DNA of 52,788 nt, from NCBI GenBank assembly GCA_017445845.1, contig JAFSRY010000059.1, forward strand, positions 1 to 52,788, written 5' to 3'. Positions 1 through 7,985 of the stretch are shown here, in pieces; position 1 is the stretch's first letter, and the number at the start of each line of letters is the position of its first letter. The translations under genes and the position numbers were made by a program. The notes under the pieces are model-generated. The model worked only from the letters and a program-made list of their open reading frames with translations, was not told the origin of the DNA and did not search any database. Source of the stretch: Prevotella sp. (GTDB taxonomy: Bacteria; Bacteroidota; Bacteroidia; Bacteroidales; Bacteroidaceae).

Positions 1-430
1 CAACCCACTGATTTTCAACAGTAATGTAAATAGTCAGTGGGCTTGTTGTTCCCAAAATGTTCCCATATAGCCAAGGTGGTGATGATGTATAGATGGTATA
101 TGGCGCAGTATGTCATGAATGGATTTCGGGAACTCTCATATAATAAGAACCATTTGTTTGTCCAATTTGGCTTGTAATCGCCCTACATCGCCTCTGGTGG
201 TGCGGTTTGTTTGGATGAACCCCAAATAATTCCTTCAATTTTTGTGATTTCTTTGAAGAACAGATAGTGGTAAGTGGTATGAGGAAGATGTTCATGTATA
301 TTTACTTTTGAAAGTTAATAAGTCGAAAATAATCTGCCATGAAGTACCGGTTTCTCAAAAGATATTAGTACTTTTGCAAAGCCATTGGCGAAAGAGGATA
401 TCTTTAGAGAAAGCAAAATATAAAAGTTTT
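1..430. other. Left flank without a convincing gene
   Basis: No gene is supported here. Positions 4-11 (CCCACTGA) and 34-41 (TCAGTGGG) form a perfect 8-bp inverted repeat with a 22-nt loop, possibly the terminator of a gene ending left of the window. TGTTCCC occurs at 47-53 and again at 58-64, exactly 11 nt apart. A 60-codon frame on the minus strand (113-295) has no recognisable domain and no clear promoter, so it is not called. Confidence 0.4.
369..376 (+). promoter_or_regulatory. -7 promoter element (TACTTTTG)
   Basis: TACTTTTG matches the Bacteroidota -7 consensus TAnnTTTG. Transcription starting a few bases downstream would begin before the ATG at 431 but after the upstream in-frame codons, which supports 431 as the protease start. 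No clear -33 TTTG is seen. A second match lies at 303-310. Confidence 0.45.
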
Positions 431-2059
431 ATGACAATGAGAAAGCCATTTTTTAGTTTCTTGATGCTTGCTGCCCTGATGACGTTGTTGAGCCTTGCAT
501 CGTGCAGTGATGATAACAATGAGACCCCTAAGACCGGGCCTGACGGGCAGAAGCTCTCCGACTACACCATTATCTACTATGGCCATGGTGGCGGTAATCT
601 TGACATGCAACTGTTGGGCAATATGATGCAGTTCTACTTTGCCGACGATGAAAGCTACAAGAATGTCAACATAGTGGCGCAGTATAAGTTCTCCTCGCTT
701 GAGAGTATGCAGGATTTGTACGAGGAGTATTCGGAAATGTTGGGCCATTATGTAGAGCCAGGCACACCCGAATATGATGAGGCCCTGAAGGAATTAGATA
801 TTTTCAAGATATACTATCCCTTTGCCGGCAAGACTGCCCGCTTCGTGGTCGACAAAGAGAAAGCATTCGTTTCAGGCGATGCTGACGAGGACTTTGCCGA
901 GCCCGACATGAGCGCCGTCTTCGGCCCCGACAATGCCGATGTCACTCGTCCCGATTCCCTTACGAATTTCATCAACTGGGCTGCCCAGACTTGTCCAGCC
1001 CGTAAGTATATCCTCGTATTGAGCGACCATGGAGGCGGCTTCATGCCGAACGACGAGACACCCGTTGATTTTGCTGCTGTACGCAGCCGTGGGGTGGTGT
1101 ATGACGACGGCCATGACAAGAGCCACTTCACCGCCAAGACCCTCACCCAGGCTATCCAGCAGGCTTCCGTGCGTCCCAGCGTGGTCTATCTCGACGCCTG
1201 CCTGATGAATACCGCAGAATACCAGTTTGAGCTGGCTCCCCTCACCGACTACCTCGTGCTCTCTACCTTCGTCGTCCCAGGCGAGGGCGGCAATTACACA
1301 GAGCTTATTAATGCCCTCTCAGCAAATCCCGACAATCTGGAACAGGCCCTGACTCGGTTCACCAAGGCAACGGTTGATGCCTGGGATGAAACCGCCGAGG
1401 AAAAGGCAGAAGACAGTGATCCTGAGCCTGTCTATCACGACATGAGTGTCTATCGCACCGCTGAGATTGATGCCCTGGGGTCAGAGATAAAGATTTTCAC
1501 CGACCGCCTTATCGCAGCCTACCAGAACGGTGGCGAGGATGTACGGGCAAAGATAGACGAGGTGACTGCCAACGCCTATCGCATCGACGAGTCACAGCCC
1601 GAATACGACCTTATCGACTATGCAGCCAATCTCAGCCTGGCGCTTCCCGACGTGTTTGGCTCCCCCTTCGACAGTCCGCTCGGCAAGGCATTCGACCGCA
1701 CTATCGTCTATCAGCAGTCCAGCAGATGGCTTCAGGAAAATGAGCACAATGTGGATCTCAGCGTGCTGCTTTGCTGTCAGGGACACTTCATCATAGACTA
1801 CGGAATGTTAGGTATCCTCTTCGATGCTGATGGCCAGTATTATATATTGTTGGATGAAAAGCAAAGTGGTGAAGGCTTATCGTGGGGCTTTACCTTAGAC
1901 GAGGTCTATGGGCCGTTGCGTTTCAACCAGATTACAGGCTGGAGCCGTTGGCTGAAGCTGAACCGGCAGGAACCTAACAGCAAGTGTTACACCGGCTACG
2001 ACCCATTCTCCAACATCACCTTGCCTGATGATGTTGCTCAGGTCCGTAGACGCAAATAA
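431..2059 (+). CDS. Clostripain-family (C11) cysteine protease lipoprotein
   Basis: The 542-residue product begins with a lipoprotein signal peptide: a hydrophobic stretch ending in the lipobox LASC, with Cys25 as the lipidated residue. The mature part carries the C11 signatures: the histidine in SDHGGG (about His200) and the cysteine in YLDACLMNTAEY (about Cys257), the expected His/Cys dyad. Family members cut after basic residues; here the enzyme is probably tethered in the periplasm or on the cell surface. The frame is open further upstream to 308, but those codons do not look like a signal peptide and a -7 promoter lies inside them, so the ATG at 431 is preferred. It stands alone, with the next genes convergent. 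The family call is firm; the substrate is unknown. Confidence 0.88.
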   Translation: MTMRKPFFSFLMLAALMTLLSLASCSDDNNETPKTGPDGQKLSDYTIIYYGHGGGNLDMQLLGNMMQFYFADDESYKNVNIVAQYKFSSLESMQDLYEEYSEMLGHYVEPGTPEYDEALKELDIFKIYYPFAGKTARFVVDKEKAFVSGDADEDFAEPDMSAVFGPDNADVTRPDSLTNFINWAAQTCPARKYILVLSDHGGGFMPNDETPVDFAAVRSRGVVYDDGHDKSHFTAKTLTQAIQQASVRPSVVYLDACLMNTAEYQFELAPLTDYLVLSTFVVPGEGGNYTELINALSANPDNLEQALTRFTKATVDAWDETAEEKAEDSDPEPVYHDMSVYRTAEIDALGSEIKIFTDRLIAAYQNGGEDVRAKIDEVTANAYRIDESQPEYDLIDYAANLSLALPDVFGSPFDSPLGKAFDRTIVYQQSSRWLQENEHNVDLSVLLCCQGHFIIDYGMLGILFDADGQYYILLDEKQSGEGLSWGFTLDEVYGPLRFNQITGWSRWLKLNRQEPNSKCYTGYDPFSNITLPDDVAQVRRRK

Positions 2060-2194
2060 TGTACCTCTGTCTGTCGTTAAGGAAATAAGTAGTCCTTGAA
2101 CTCTGTCGGTGCACTTGTGCTGAGTCCCGTTTCAGCTCGTGCTTTCGGAAAGTAGTTAGTAGTTAAGCCATTGCCCTTTCAGCACCGTCGGCGT

Positions 2195-2914
2195 TCAAGG
2201 GCGGTTTTGTGTTATTCTTGCCAGATAATCGTAATGGTTGCCTTCGGCGACGACTTCGACGGCATAGCCATTCATCGCGGCTCTTTCCGTTAGGGTTTCT
2301 GCGTCGATATACAGCCAGTCGAAGGGTTCGCCGATGGTGTCCTTATACTGCATTTGGAAGTTTTGCTCTCCGTAGTAGCCGATGCCTTCAGGCAGCTCAA
2401 TGATGTCGTCTTCGGTTTCGAATACATAGCATATATCGGACGAGTCGCACAGCAGCTGGCCTCCGGGAGCCAATATCTTGTCGAGTTGTCGGAAGAAGAC
2501 AGGGAGGCGGTCGAGGGTGCCGACGATGCCGATGCCGTTCATCAGCATGAGGATGGTGTCAAAGGTGTGTCCTTCGAAGGTGAAGAGGTCCTGTTCCTTG
2601 GCGTTCTTCACTCCTCGCGCTTTCATCGTGGCGACTGAGAGTGGCGAGATGTCGATGGCGGTGACATCGATGCCTTTCGCCTGGAGGACCAGCGAATGGC
2701 ATCCGGCACCGGCGCCCACGTCAAGGGTCTTTCCCCTTGTCATGTCGAGGGCCTTACGTTCAATCTCGGGCATGTCGTGGTAGGTACGGAAAAGGGTTTG
2801 CAGGGGTATCTCGTCCTCCTCAAACATTGGTGAGAACACCCTGAGCCGGTCGGCCTGACCGGTCTGGTGGTAGTCGGCAATGGCTCGTCCCATTGGGTCC
2901 ATCTTCAGGTTCAT
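2195..2914 (-). CDS. Class I SAM-dependent methyltransferase
   Basis: This 239-residue protein has the Rossmann-type methyltransferase fold. Motif I reads LDVGAGAG (residues 64-71), followed by the acidic end of strand 2 in AIDIS (about Asp88) and a motif IV-like stretch (FDTILMLMNGIG, about 117). There is no signal peptide, so it should be cytoplasmic. It is the last gene of a three-gene operon and its ATG overlaps the upstream stop by four bases (ATGA), suggesting translational coupling. The methyl acceptor cannot be told from sequence; small-molecule methyltransferases of this type are diverse. Confidence 0.85.
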   Translation of the reverse strand: MNLKMDPMGRAIADYHQTGQADRLRVFSPMFEEDEIPLQTLFRTYHDMPEIERKALDMTRGKTLDVGAGAGCHSLVLQAKGIDVTAIDISPLSVATMKARGVKNAKEQDLFTFEGHTFDTILMLMNGIGIVGTLDRLPVFFRQLDKILAPGGQLLCDSSDICYVFETEDDIIELPEGIGYYGEQNFQMQYKDTIGEPFDWLYIDAETLTERAAMNGYAVEVVAEGNHYDYLARITQNRP

Positions 2915-3252
2915 TTTTTCTTGCTCTTTACGATTTCGTATGATTGTCTCACTAACTCTTTCAGGTTGTCGTCGGGCAAATCATCGTTAGGCTTGACACT
3001 GATCCAATAGCGTCTGTCTCCGTTGAAGGGTTCGCTGACGGCTTGGTATCTCTCCTTCAGTTCTGCAATTTTTGACGCGTCGCACTTGATGGTAATGTTT
3101 TCGAAGTCATCAATGTTGAAGTAGCAGAACATATGCCTGTTGACGTAGAACACCAGAATGGTGAACTTGCCCTTTGAAAATTTCTCAAAGGGTGTCGCCT
3201 CTGTCACGTCGGGCAGCGACAGGCAGAAGTTGCGGAAATCCTCAATATTCAT
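2911..3252 (-). CDS. MmcQ/YjbR family DNA-binding-like protein
   Basis: The 113-residue product fits the MmcQ/YjbR (CyaY-like fold) family. It opens with the typical N-terminus (MNIEDFRNFCLSLP), has an early acidic patch before FEKFSKGKFTILVFY, and ends in a KELVRQSYEIVKSK helix. The frame is open 26 codons further, but the ATG at 3252 overlaps the upstream stop as ATGA and gives the family's usual length. Some relatives bind DNA, but the function is not settled. It is the middle gene of an operon with a methyltransferase downstream and an unknown protein upstream. Confidence 0.82.
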   Translation of the reverse strand: MNIEDFRNFCLSLPDVTEATPFEKFSKGKFTILVFYVNRHMFCYFNIDDFENITIKCDASKIAELKERYQAVSEPFNGDRRYWISVKPNDDLPDDNLKELVRQSYEIVKSKKK

Positions 3253-3785
3253 CCGTTCATCTTTGTCATGTGATAGCCCATTCGTTTCAGCTGCATGGCA
3301 GCTCCGAAGAGGTAGAGCTGGTGTAGGCATGACACATAGGCATTGAAAGCCTCTTTGGTTCCCGATTCTATGTTTTGGTGGCGAAGGGCATTATAGACTC
3401 GCGAGGCACATTCGCCGACCAGTTTCTCCAGTGCGGTATAGTCGGCGGCTTTTAGCAAGAGCACGTCTTCACGGATGTATTCATCCATGCTGTCATAGCC
3501 CCGCTTGTCGCGAATGTAGGCGTAAAGGTCATCAATCTTTGAGTATATCGTCCATTCCGCATCCCAGAACTTTGCGACTGCCATTCCGATATACATCATC
3601 CATCCGAGCGAGGCCGAAGGGTAGTCGTTGAACTCGCGGATGCCATCGGGAATATAGGCCTTGGCGATGTCTTCCCATTTTTCTTCGATGTCGGGACATT
3701 CGGGGAGCCGTTCGTCCACCTCCTTCATGGACAGAAGGAACAGTTTCAGGTCCTCATGTAGTTTATCATTGAAAGTTTTTTCCAT
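3249..3785 (-). CDS. Uncharacterised protein, operon leader
   Basis: I do not recognise a named family. The 178-residue product is soluble, rich in Glu, Asp, Lys and aromatic residues, and looks mainly helical, with no signal peptide or membrane segment. Notable stretches are the acidic start (KEVDERLPECPDIEEKWED) and a tryptophan-containing middle (ASLGWMMYIGMAVAKFW). It is the first gene of the methyltransferase operon and its stop overlaps the start of the MmcQ-like gene by four bases. Both the frame and the coupling look like a real gene. Confidence 0.75.
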   Translation of the reverse strand: MEKTFNDKLHEDLKLFLLSMKEVDERLPECPDIEEKWEDIAKAYIPDGIREFNDYPSASLGWMMYIGMAVAKFWDAEWTIYSKIDDLYAYIRDKRGYDSMDEYIREDVLLLKAADYTALEKLVGECASRVYNALRHQNIESGTKEAFNAYVSCLHQLYLFGAAMQLKRMGYHMTKMNG

Positions 3786-3820
3786 ACTATTTTGGTTTGA
3801 GGCTTAACTCATTTGTTAGT

Positions 3821-3880
3821 AGACAAGTAAACAAGTCGATAAGTAAGCAAGTTATATGAAAAGGTGCAAAGGTGAAAAAA
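3821..3880. repeat. Intergenic simple repeats (ACAAGTAA and GGTGAAAA types)
   Basis: Three or four degenerate octamers of the ACAAGTAA type (3821-3852) are followed by an AAGGTGCAAAGGTGAAAAA stretch (3862-3880). The octamer recurs at 21078-21218, and the GGTGAAAA word recurs near 7933, 12800 and 13885. The repeats separate two minus-strand genes and may belong to a transcript end or leader. Confidence 0.55.
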
Positions 3881-3903
3881 TCTTCTGGTTGCGAACCGTC
3901 TTA

Positions 3904-5091
3904 TCAATAAGCATAGACCAGGCCATATTTCTCATGCAGGTGGTGGAGGGTTCCGTCAGCCTTCATCCGGCGGATGGTATTGTTGACCATTTGCAGTAAA
4001 TCTTCCTGTCCCTTCTGCATCAGCACCCCAATCTCGCCGTGGGTGAAAGGCTCGTCCAGCAAGGGGGCTGCAAGACGGGAGTCTGTTTGGATGTAATAAG
4101 GAACCTCGGTGATTTCCGTAATCATCACGTCTGCCTTTCCCTCGGCAACGAGTGAGGGAATTTCCTCGTTCTTCTGGTGGACGATAATCGTTGCGTGTGA
4201 GAGGTTCTCATTGGCAAACTTCTCGTTGAGTCCGCCTGGATTTACCATCACTCGCACTTCGGACTTGTCGATGTCAGCCAGTGATTTGTATCGATAGCTC
4301 TCAGAGGCTCTGCAGAGGATGGTCTTTCCGTTAGCCAGGTAGCCATCGCTCATTGACATCGTCTCACGCCGGGCATCGGTGATGGTAATGCCGCCAATGG
4401 CAAGGTCGAAGGTCTGTGGGTCTTTCAGTACATCAGCCGTCAGCGTAGGCCATGAGGTCTTGGCGAATGCGGCCTGCACACCTAATCCGTCCGCAATCTC
4501 TTTGGCGACCTCTATGCCAAATCCCCAATAGGTGCCGTCGTCTTCACAGAACGACAATGGTCGGTAGTCACCGGTTGTTCCGATGACCAGCGTGCCGCGC
4601 CCGACGATTTCGGCAACCTTTCCATTGATGGGGATGTCAGTGTGGTTGGAAATGATGTAGGCCGAATGCTGCCCGTTCTCCTTGCCAAACAGGATGGCAT
4701 CCTTCAGTGAGTTTTCCGGAAACAGCCTTGAACTGTCAAAGTAATACAGTCCATTCTCCGTGTTTAGCCATCCTCCGACAAAGCCCTCGTGATGGAGGGC
4801 ATGGCGGACGACCTTGTCGAGCTGGTTGCGGGAGTGGCAGTTTTGCGTCTCTGCATAACTGACGGCAATGCCTTCCGTGGGCTCCGTCATGGTTCGGATG
4901 TTGAGTGTAAAGCCCTCCGGGTGTGTCTGACTGAACGCCCAGACCTTATCGGCAACGTTTGATACGTCTTCCTGCTCGGCGGGACTGTCACAGCACTCGC
5001 TGACAGCCAGTACCGTAAAGTTGCCGAGGGCCAGTATCACGGTCAGCATCCACAGCTTATTTCTGATTTCCTTTGTCACTCTCATCATCAT
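3904..5091 (-). CDS. PheC/SBP_bac_3-like periplasmic protein with extra N-terminal domain
   Basis: The 395-residue protein has an N-terminal hydrophobic segment (about 12-31) that would export or anchor it. The C-terminal 240 residues are a family-3 solute-binding fold closest in pattern to cyclohexadienyl/arogenate dehydratases (PheC): GTTGDYRPLSF near 170, KTSWPTLTADV, FDLAIGGITIT, NPGGLNEKFA at about 284-293, and GKADVMITEITEV. Amino-acid-binding proteins share this fold, so enzyme and binding roles are both possible. Residues about 45-155 (containing LNIRTMTEPTEGIAVSY and EGFVGGWLNTENGLYYFDS) form a separate domain I cannot name. No ABC permease or ATPase gene lies beside it. It is transcribed divergently from the YqeY gene. 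Confidence 0.7.
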   Translation of the reverse strand: MMMRVTKEIRNKLWMLTVILALGNFTVLAVSECCDSPAEQEDVSNVADKVWAFSQTHPEGFTLNIRTMTEPTEGIAVSYAETQNCHSRNQLDKVVRHALHHEGFVGGWLNTENGLYYFDSSRLFPENSLKDAILFGKENGQHSAYIISNHTDIPINGKVAEIVGRGTLVIGTTGDYRPLSFCEDDGTYWGFGIEVAKEIADGLGVQAAFAKTSWPTLTADVLKDPQTFDLAIGGITITDARRETMSMSDGYLANGKTILCRASESYRYKSLADIDKSEVRVMVNPGGLNEKFANENLSHATIIVHQKNEEIPSLVAEGKADVMITEITEVPYYIQTDSRLAAPLLDEPFTHGEIGVLMQKGQEDLLQMVNNTIRRMKADGTLHHLHEKYGLVYAY

Positions 5092-5108
5092 TTATTATTT
5101 ACATGGGG

Positions 5109-5116
5109 CAAAATTA
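5109..5116 (-). promoter_or_regulatory. -7 promoter element for the PheC-like gene
   Basis: On the minus strand this reads TAATTTTG, a full match to TAnnTTTG, placed 17 nt before the ATG at 5091. Confidence 0.55.
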
Positions 5117-5225
5117 CGAATTTTTCATCAGAAAACAGCGGAAACGATAATCATTTCTTTATGGTGTAATCGCTAAAAAAGGCTAAAACTTCGTGAGAAA
5201 GTGGATTATCCAGAAGGAAAATGAT

Positions 5226-5233
5226 TATTTTTG
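5226..5233 (+). promoter_or_regulatory. -7 promoter element for yqeY (TATTTTTG)
   Basis: TATTTTTG matches the Bacteroidota -7 consensus and lies 38 nt before the yqeY ATG. Its spacing from the divergent promoter at 5109-5116 leaves an intergenic region of about 110 nt in which both could be controlled. Confidence 0.55.
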
Positions 5234-5271
5234 CATTTCACGAATAACTATTACTTTAAAACATCGATATT

Positions 5272-5721
5272 ATGACACTATTCGATCAAATTAGTGAAGA
5301 CATCAAAGCCGCGATGAAAGCTCGCGACAAAGTGCGTCTGGAGACGCTTCGCAATATCAAGAAAGTATTTTTGGAGGCAAAGACGGCTCCCGGTGCCAAC
5401 GATACTTTGGCCGATGCTGATGCGCTGAAGATTATCTCGAAGCTTGCCAAGCAGGGCAAGGAGACGGCAACGACCTACACGCAAGCCGGCCGTCAGGACT
5501 TGGCCGATGCGGAGCTGGCCCAGGTAGAGGTTCTTGAGAGCTATCTGCCCAAGCAACTCTCTCCGGATGAGATTGAGGCAGAGGTAAAGAAGGTTATTGC
5601 TGAGGTGGGAGCCACGAGCATGAAAGAGATGGGTAAGGTGATGGGCACCGCCAGCAAGCTGTTGGCTGGCAAGGCCGATGGCCGCGTCATCTCCGAAATC
5701 GTGAAGAAACTCTTGGCGTAA
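5272..5721 (+). CDS. yqeY: GatB/YqeY domain-containing protein
   Basis: This 149-residue protein matches YqeY along its whole length: the N-terminal DIKAAMKARDKVRLETLR helix, the central YTQAGRQDLADAE region, then ESYLPKQLSPDEIE and the C-terminal ATSMKEMGKVMG and KADGRVISEIVKKLL stretches. YqeY resembles the tail domain of the GatB subunit of tRNA-dependent amidotransferases, but its free-standing role is not established. The length is standard and the gene is monocistronic with its own -7 promoter. Confidence 0.93.
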   Translation: MTLFDQISEDIKAAMKARDKVRLETLRNIKKVFLEAKTAPGANDTLADADALKIISKLAKQGKETATTYTQAGRQDLADAELAQVEVLESYLPKQLSPDEIEAEVKKVIAEVGATSMKEMGKVMGTASKLLAGKADGRVISEIVKKLLA

Positions 5722-6113
5722 ACATCCGTCCTTTCCGTTCATTTAGCGCCAAATAACTACACAATAGTCACACTGCAGAGTGTAAGCTCTTGGTATCCAA
5801 TACGGTATTTAAACTTTAACACGGATGAGTATTAAGGCTTGTATTTAAGTCCAAACAAAATCAAAGTAACTAATGCTTGAACAGGCGGCAGAATCACCGC
5901 CAGATGACAACGAAAATGAATAAGGGAGCTTGTCACGAAAGAGAAACTATCCCAACTCCTGTGTTTCAAAGAGTTGGGATAGCCATAATTGTGTTTAGCG
6001 GACAGTAATATGATGGAATTTAGAACACTAAATATGACTAAATTCCCCTTGACTTTGTGGTTGGGAACACTGATTTATCGCCGAAGTCAGGAAAAAGGGA
6101 CTCTCGTGAGGTT
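5722..6113. other. Intergenic region with no gene seen
   Basis: No supportable frame lies here. It holds a short GGCGG/CCGCC hairpin near 5884-5901 and the perfect 12-bp stem listed separately at 5947-5982. The rest is AT-rich and unremarkable. Confidence 0.5.
5947..5982. terminator. Perfect 12-bp hairpin between convergent genes
   Basis: CTATCCCAACTC (5947-5958) pairs exactly with GAGTTGGGATAG (5971-5982) across a 12-nt loop. It lies between the ends of yqeY and the minus-strand lipoprotein gene, where a bidirectional terminator would be expected. There is no strong T-run on either side, so another role is possible. Confidence 0.5.
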
Positions 6114-6548
6114 TCAAGGGTTTCTATAGGCAAAGCGGAAGGTGTAGAAGATGTCGCCGGCCGTAACGGTGATGGAGACCAGCCGGGAGGACGTGGCGGT
6201 GTTAGGGGTGAAGGTGACGGTGAATATGTTGTCATGTATCTCGGCACGGAAGGTGTCACCGACAATTATATTGAAGTCGTAAGGTGTTTCGGGCTGCGGT
6301 TCTTGTGGACGGAGATAAATGCCACCCTGCTGGGCATCTGAAACCCATGGTTTCGAATAATTCTTGCAGGTAAAGGTGAACGTGGCACCTTCTTGTGGCA
6401 CCATAAAAATACCGTCGACCATCTGATAGGATTCCTCGGCTGTCCACTTCATCGGGTCCCAGTCGCCTTCCAATGCTGATTGGGAGCAAGCGGTGAAGGT
6501 GAGGGCTAACAGCACAAAGCCCCATAGTATCATTTTCGTTGTTTTCAT
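6114..6548 (-). CDS. Small putative lipoprotein
   Basis: The 144-residue product starts with a lipoprotein signal peptide (MKTTKMILWGFVLLALTFTAC, lipobox FTAC, Cys21). The mature part is rich in beta-prone residues, with stretches such as GATFTFTCKNYSKPWV and TSSRLVSITVTAGDIFYTF. The ITVTAG wording recalls BACON or other Ig-like carbohydrate-associated domains of Bacteroidota, but this is only a resemblance. It should sit in the outer membrane facing the periplasm or the outside. It is monocistronic and convergent with yqeY. Confidence 0.75.
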   Translation of the reverse strand: MKTTKMILWGFVLLALTFTACSQSALEGDWDPMKWTAEESYQMVDGIFMVPQEGATFTFTCKNYSKPWVSDAQQGGIYLRPQEPQPETPYDFNIIVGDTFRAEIHDNIFTVTFTPNTATSSRLVSITVTAGDIFYTFRFAYRNP

Positions 6549-6649
6549 ATCATCTTTTTTCTTATTAAACGCAGGAAGACGGGAAATCTTGCACAGCCAG
6601 CGCGTTAAAAGTATTAAAATTTCGCCAAGGAGAAAAAACAGAGGAAATA

Positions 6650-6681
6650 TTTGGAGGTTTAAAGAATAATCCGTATTTTTG
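6650..6681 (+). promoter_or_regulatory. Full promoter for the isomerase-like gene
   Basis: A -33 TTTG (6650-6653) and a -7 TATTTTTG (6674-6681) are separated by exactly 20 nt, a textbook Bacteroidota promoter, 61 nt before the ATG at 6743. Confidence 0.7.
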
Positions 6682-6742
6682 CGAACTGAAGGTCGACGAA
6701 GTCAAACCTGTTAAACTTAAACACTTTTCTATAAATAATAAG

Positions 6743-7936
6743 ATGATGAAAACAGCAGTATACACATTGACGTCGGGCCTGCACGATGAGGAGGCTGTCG
6801 GTGCAGTGACCTGTGAGTTTCTGGGTGGTCTTCAGATGGACTATGAGTACAGGGGTGCCGACTTCTCCGACTATGGAAGTCATGCTTTAGACTTGATTTT
6901 CGTACGTACGGGCGGCACCGAAGGTCTTTTCCGTCGGTTGCTTCCCGAGTTGCGCGAGCGTTCGTCGCGTCCGTTCTACCTGTTGGCTTCGGGCAAGAGC
7001 AATTCGCTGGCTGCCTCGCTGGAGATTTTGTCCTTCCTTCGCCAACAAGGTTTGAAGGGAGAGGTCCTTCATGGTTCAGCAGCCTATGTGTCGAAGCGCA
7101 TCGCGTTGTTGGAGCGTGTCGGCGAAGCCCTGAGGCGTCTGCAAGGCTGCCGGTTGGGCATCGTCGGTGAGCCTTCCGACTGGCTGATTGCGAGTCATGC
7201 CGACAAGACGATGGTCAGAAACCGTTTAGATATCGAACTCGAGGACATCCCGATGCAGGAACTGTTGGATACCATTGCCCGGACACCGCTCGCGGAAGTC
7301 ACGGAGGAGGCTCCCACTGATGCCATCCGCAAGGCCCTCCCGGGTGCCGACCAGATCTACAGAGCCTTGCGCTGTGTGGCTGAACGTCGTCGGTTGCAGG
7401 GTCTGACCATTCGTTGTTTCGACCTTCTGACGGCAGTACATAACACGGGCTGTCTGGCACTGGCGCGTCTCAACAGCGAAGGCCTTGTGGCTGGTTGCGA
7501 AGGCGATGTGCCTGCCATGCTCTCAATGATGATAGCCCGTTCGCTGTTGGGTGTTAGTGGCTTCCAGGCCAATCCGGCCCGCATCGACCCCGAGTCGGGT
7601 GAGATGCTGTTTGCCCATTGCACCATTCCCTTCAACCTTGTCGAACGCTATGAGTATGACACCCATTTCGAGTCGGGCATTGGCGTGGGCATCCGCGGCT
7701 ATATGAAGGAGGGCCCGGTGACCATCTTTAAAGTGTCGGGCGACCTGTCGCGGTGCTTCATCGAAGAGGGTGACCTCATCCGCAACCAGGCGCAGCCAGA
7801 CCTTTGCCGCACCCAGCAGGTTATCCGCCTCGGCGACCCAGCCCGGACGGCTTACTTCCTGACGGACCCCATCGGCAACCATCATATCATCTTGCCAGGA
7901 CACCACAAGGAGGAGTTGGAGGAATTATTAAAGTGA
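6743..7936 (+). CDS. L-fucose isomerase-like protein
   Basis: The 397-residue protein resembles the FucI/AraA sugar-isomerase fold. The N-terminal half is a Rossmann-like region (FVRTGGTEGLF, YLLASGKSNSLAASLEIL, GIVGEPSDWLIAS). The C-terminal half carries GLTIRCFDLL (about 220-229), NTGCLALARLNSEG, CEGDVPA (about 251-257), AHCTIPF and THFESGIGVG (about 305-314), where isomerases of this class place their metal-binding acidic and histidine residues. It is shorter than classical FucI (about 590 residues), so a true isomerase activity on fucose is not assured. No fucose-pathway genes lie nearby. It ends facing an AraC-family gene, with a shared terminator. Confidence 0.72.
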   Translation: MMKTAVYTLTSGLHDEEAVGAVTCEFLGGLQMDYEYRGADFSDYGSHALDLIFVRTGGTEGLFRRLLPELRERSSRPFYLLASGKSNSLAASLEILSFLRQQGLKGEVLHGSAAYVSKRIALLERVGEALRRLQGCRLGIVGEPSDWLIASHADKTMVRNRLDIELEDIPMQELLDTIARTPLAEVTEEAPTDAIRKALPGADQIYRALRCVAERRRLQGLTIRCFDLLTAVHNTGCLALARLNSEGLVAGCEGDVPAMLSMMIARSLLGVSGFQANPARIDPESGEMLFAHCTIPFNLVERYEYDTHFESGIGVGIRGYMKEGPVTIFKVSGDLSRCFIEEGDLIRNQAQPDLCRTQQVIRLGDPARTAYFLTDPIGNHHIILPGHHKEELEELLK

Positions 7937-7985
7937 AAAGTTGATTAGTCGTTGGGTCGTCACCAAACGACTAATCACTTTTCAC
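7933..7985. terminator. Bidirectional terminator between convergent genes
   Basis: The arm at 7933-7953 pairs with 7966-7985 (core TGATTAGTCGTT with AACGACTAATCA, then AAAAG with CTTTT), with one bulged base and a 12-nt loop. The stem takes in both stop codons, the isomerase-like stop at 7934-7936 and the AraC stop at 7971-7973. Its outer part (GTGAAAAG/CTTTTCAC) is the same word that recurs in other intergenic regions of the window. Confidence 0.72.

Noticed and set aside
113-295. 60-codon minus-strand gene
   Set aside because: No recognisable domain, no promoter match and unremarkable composition.
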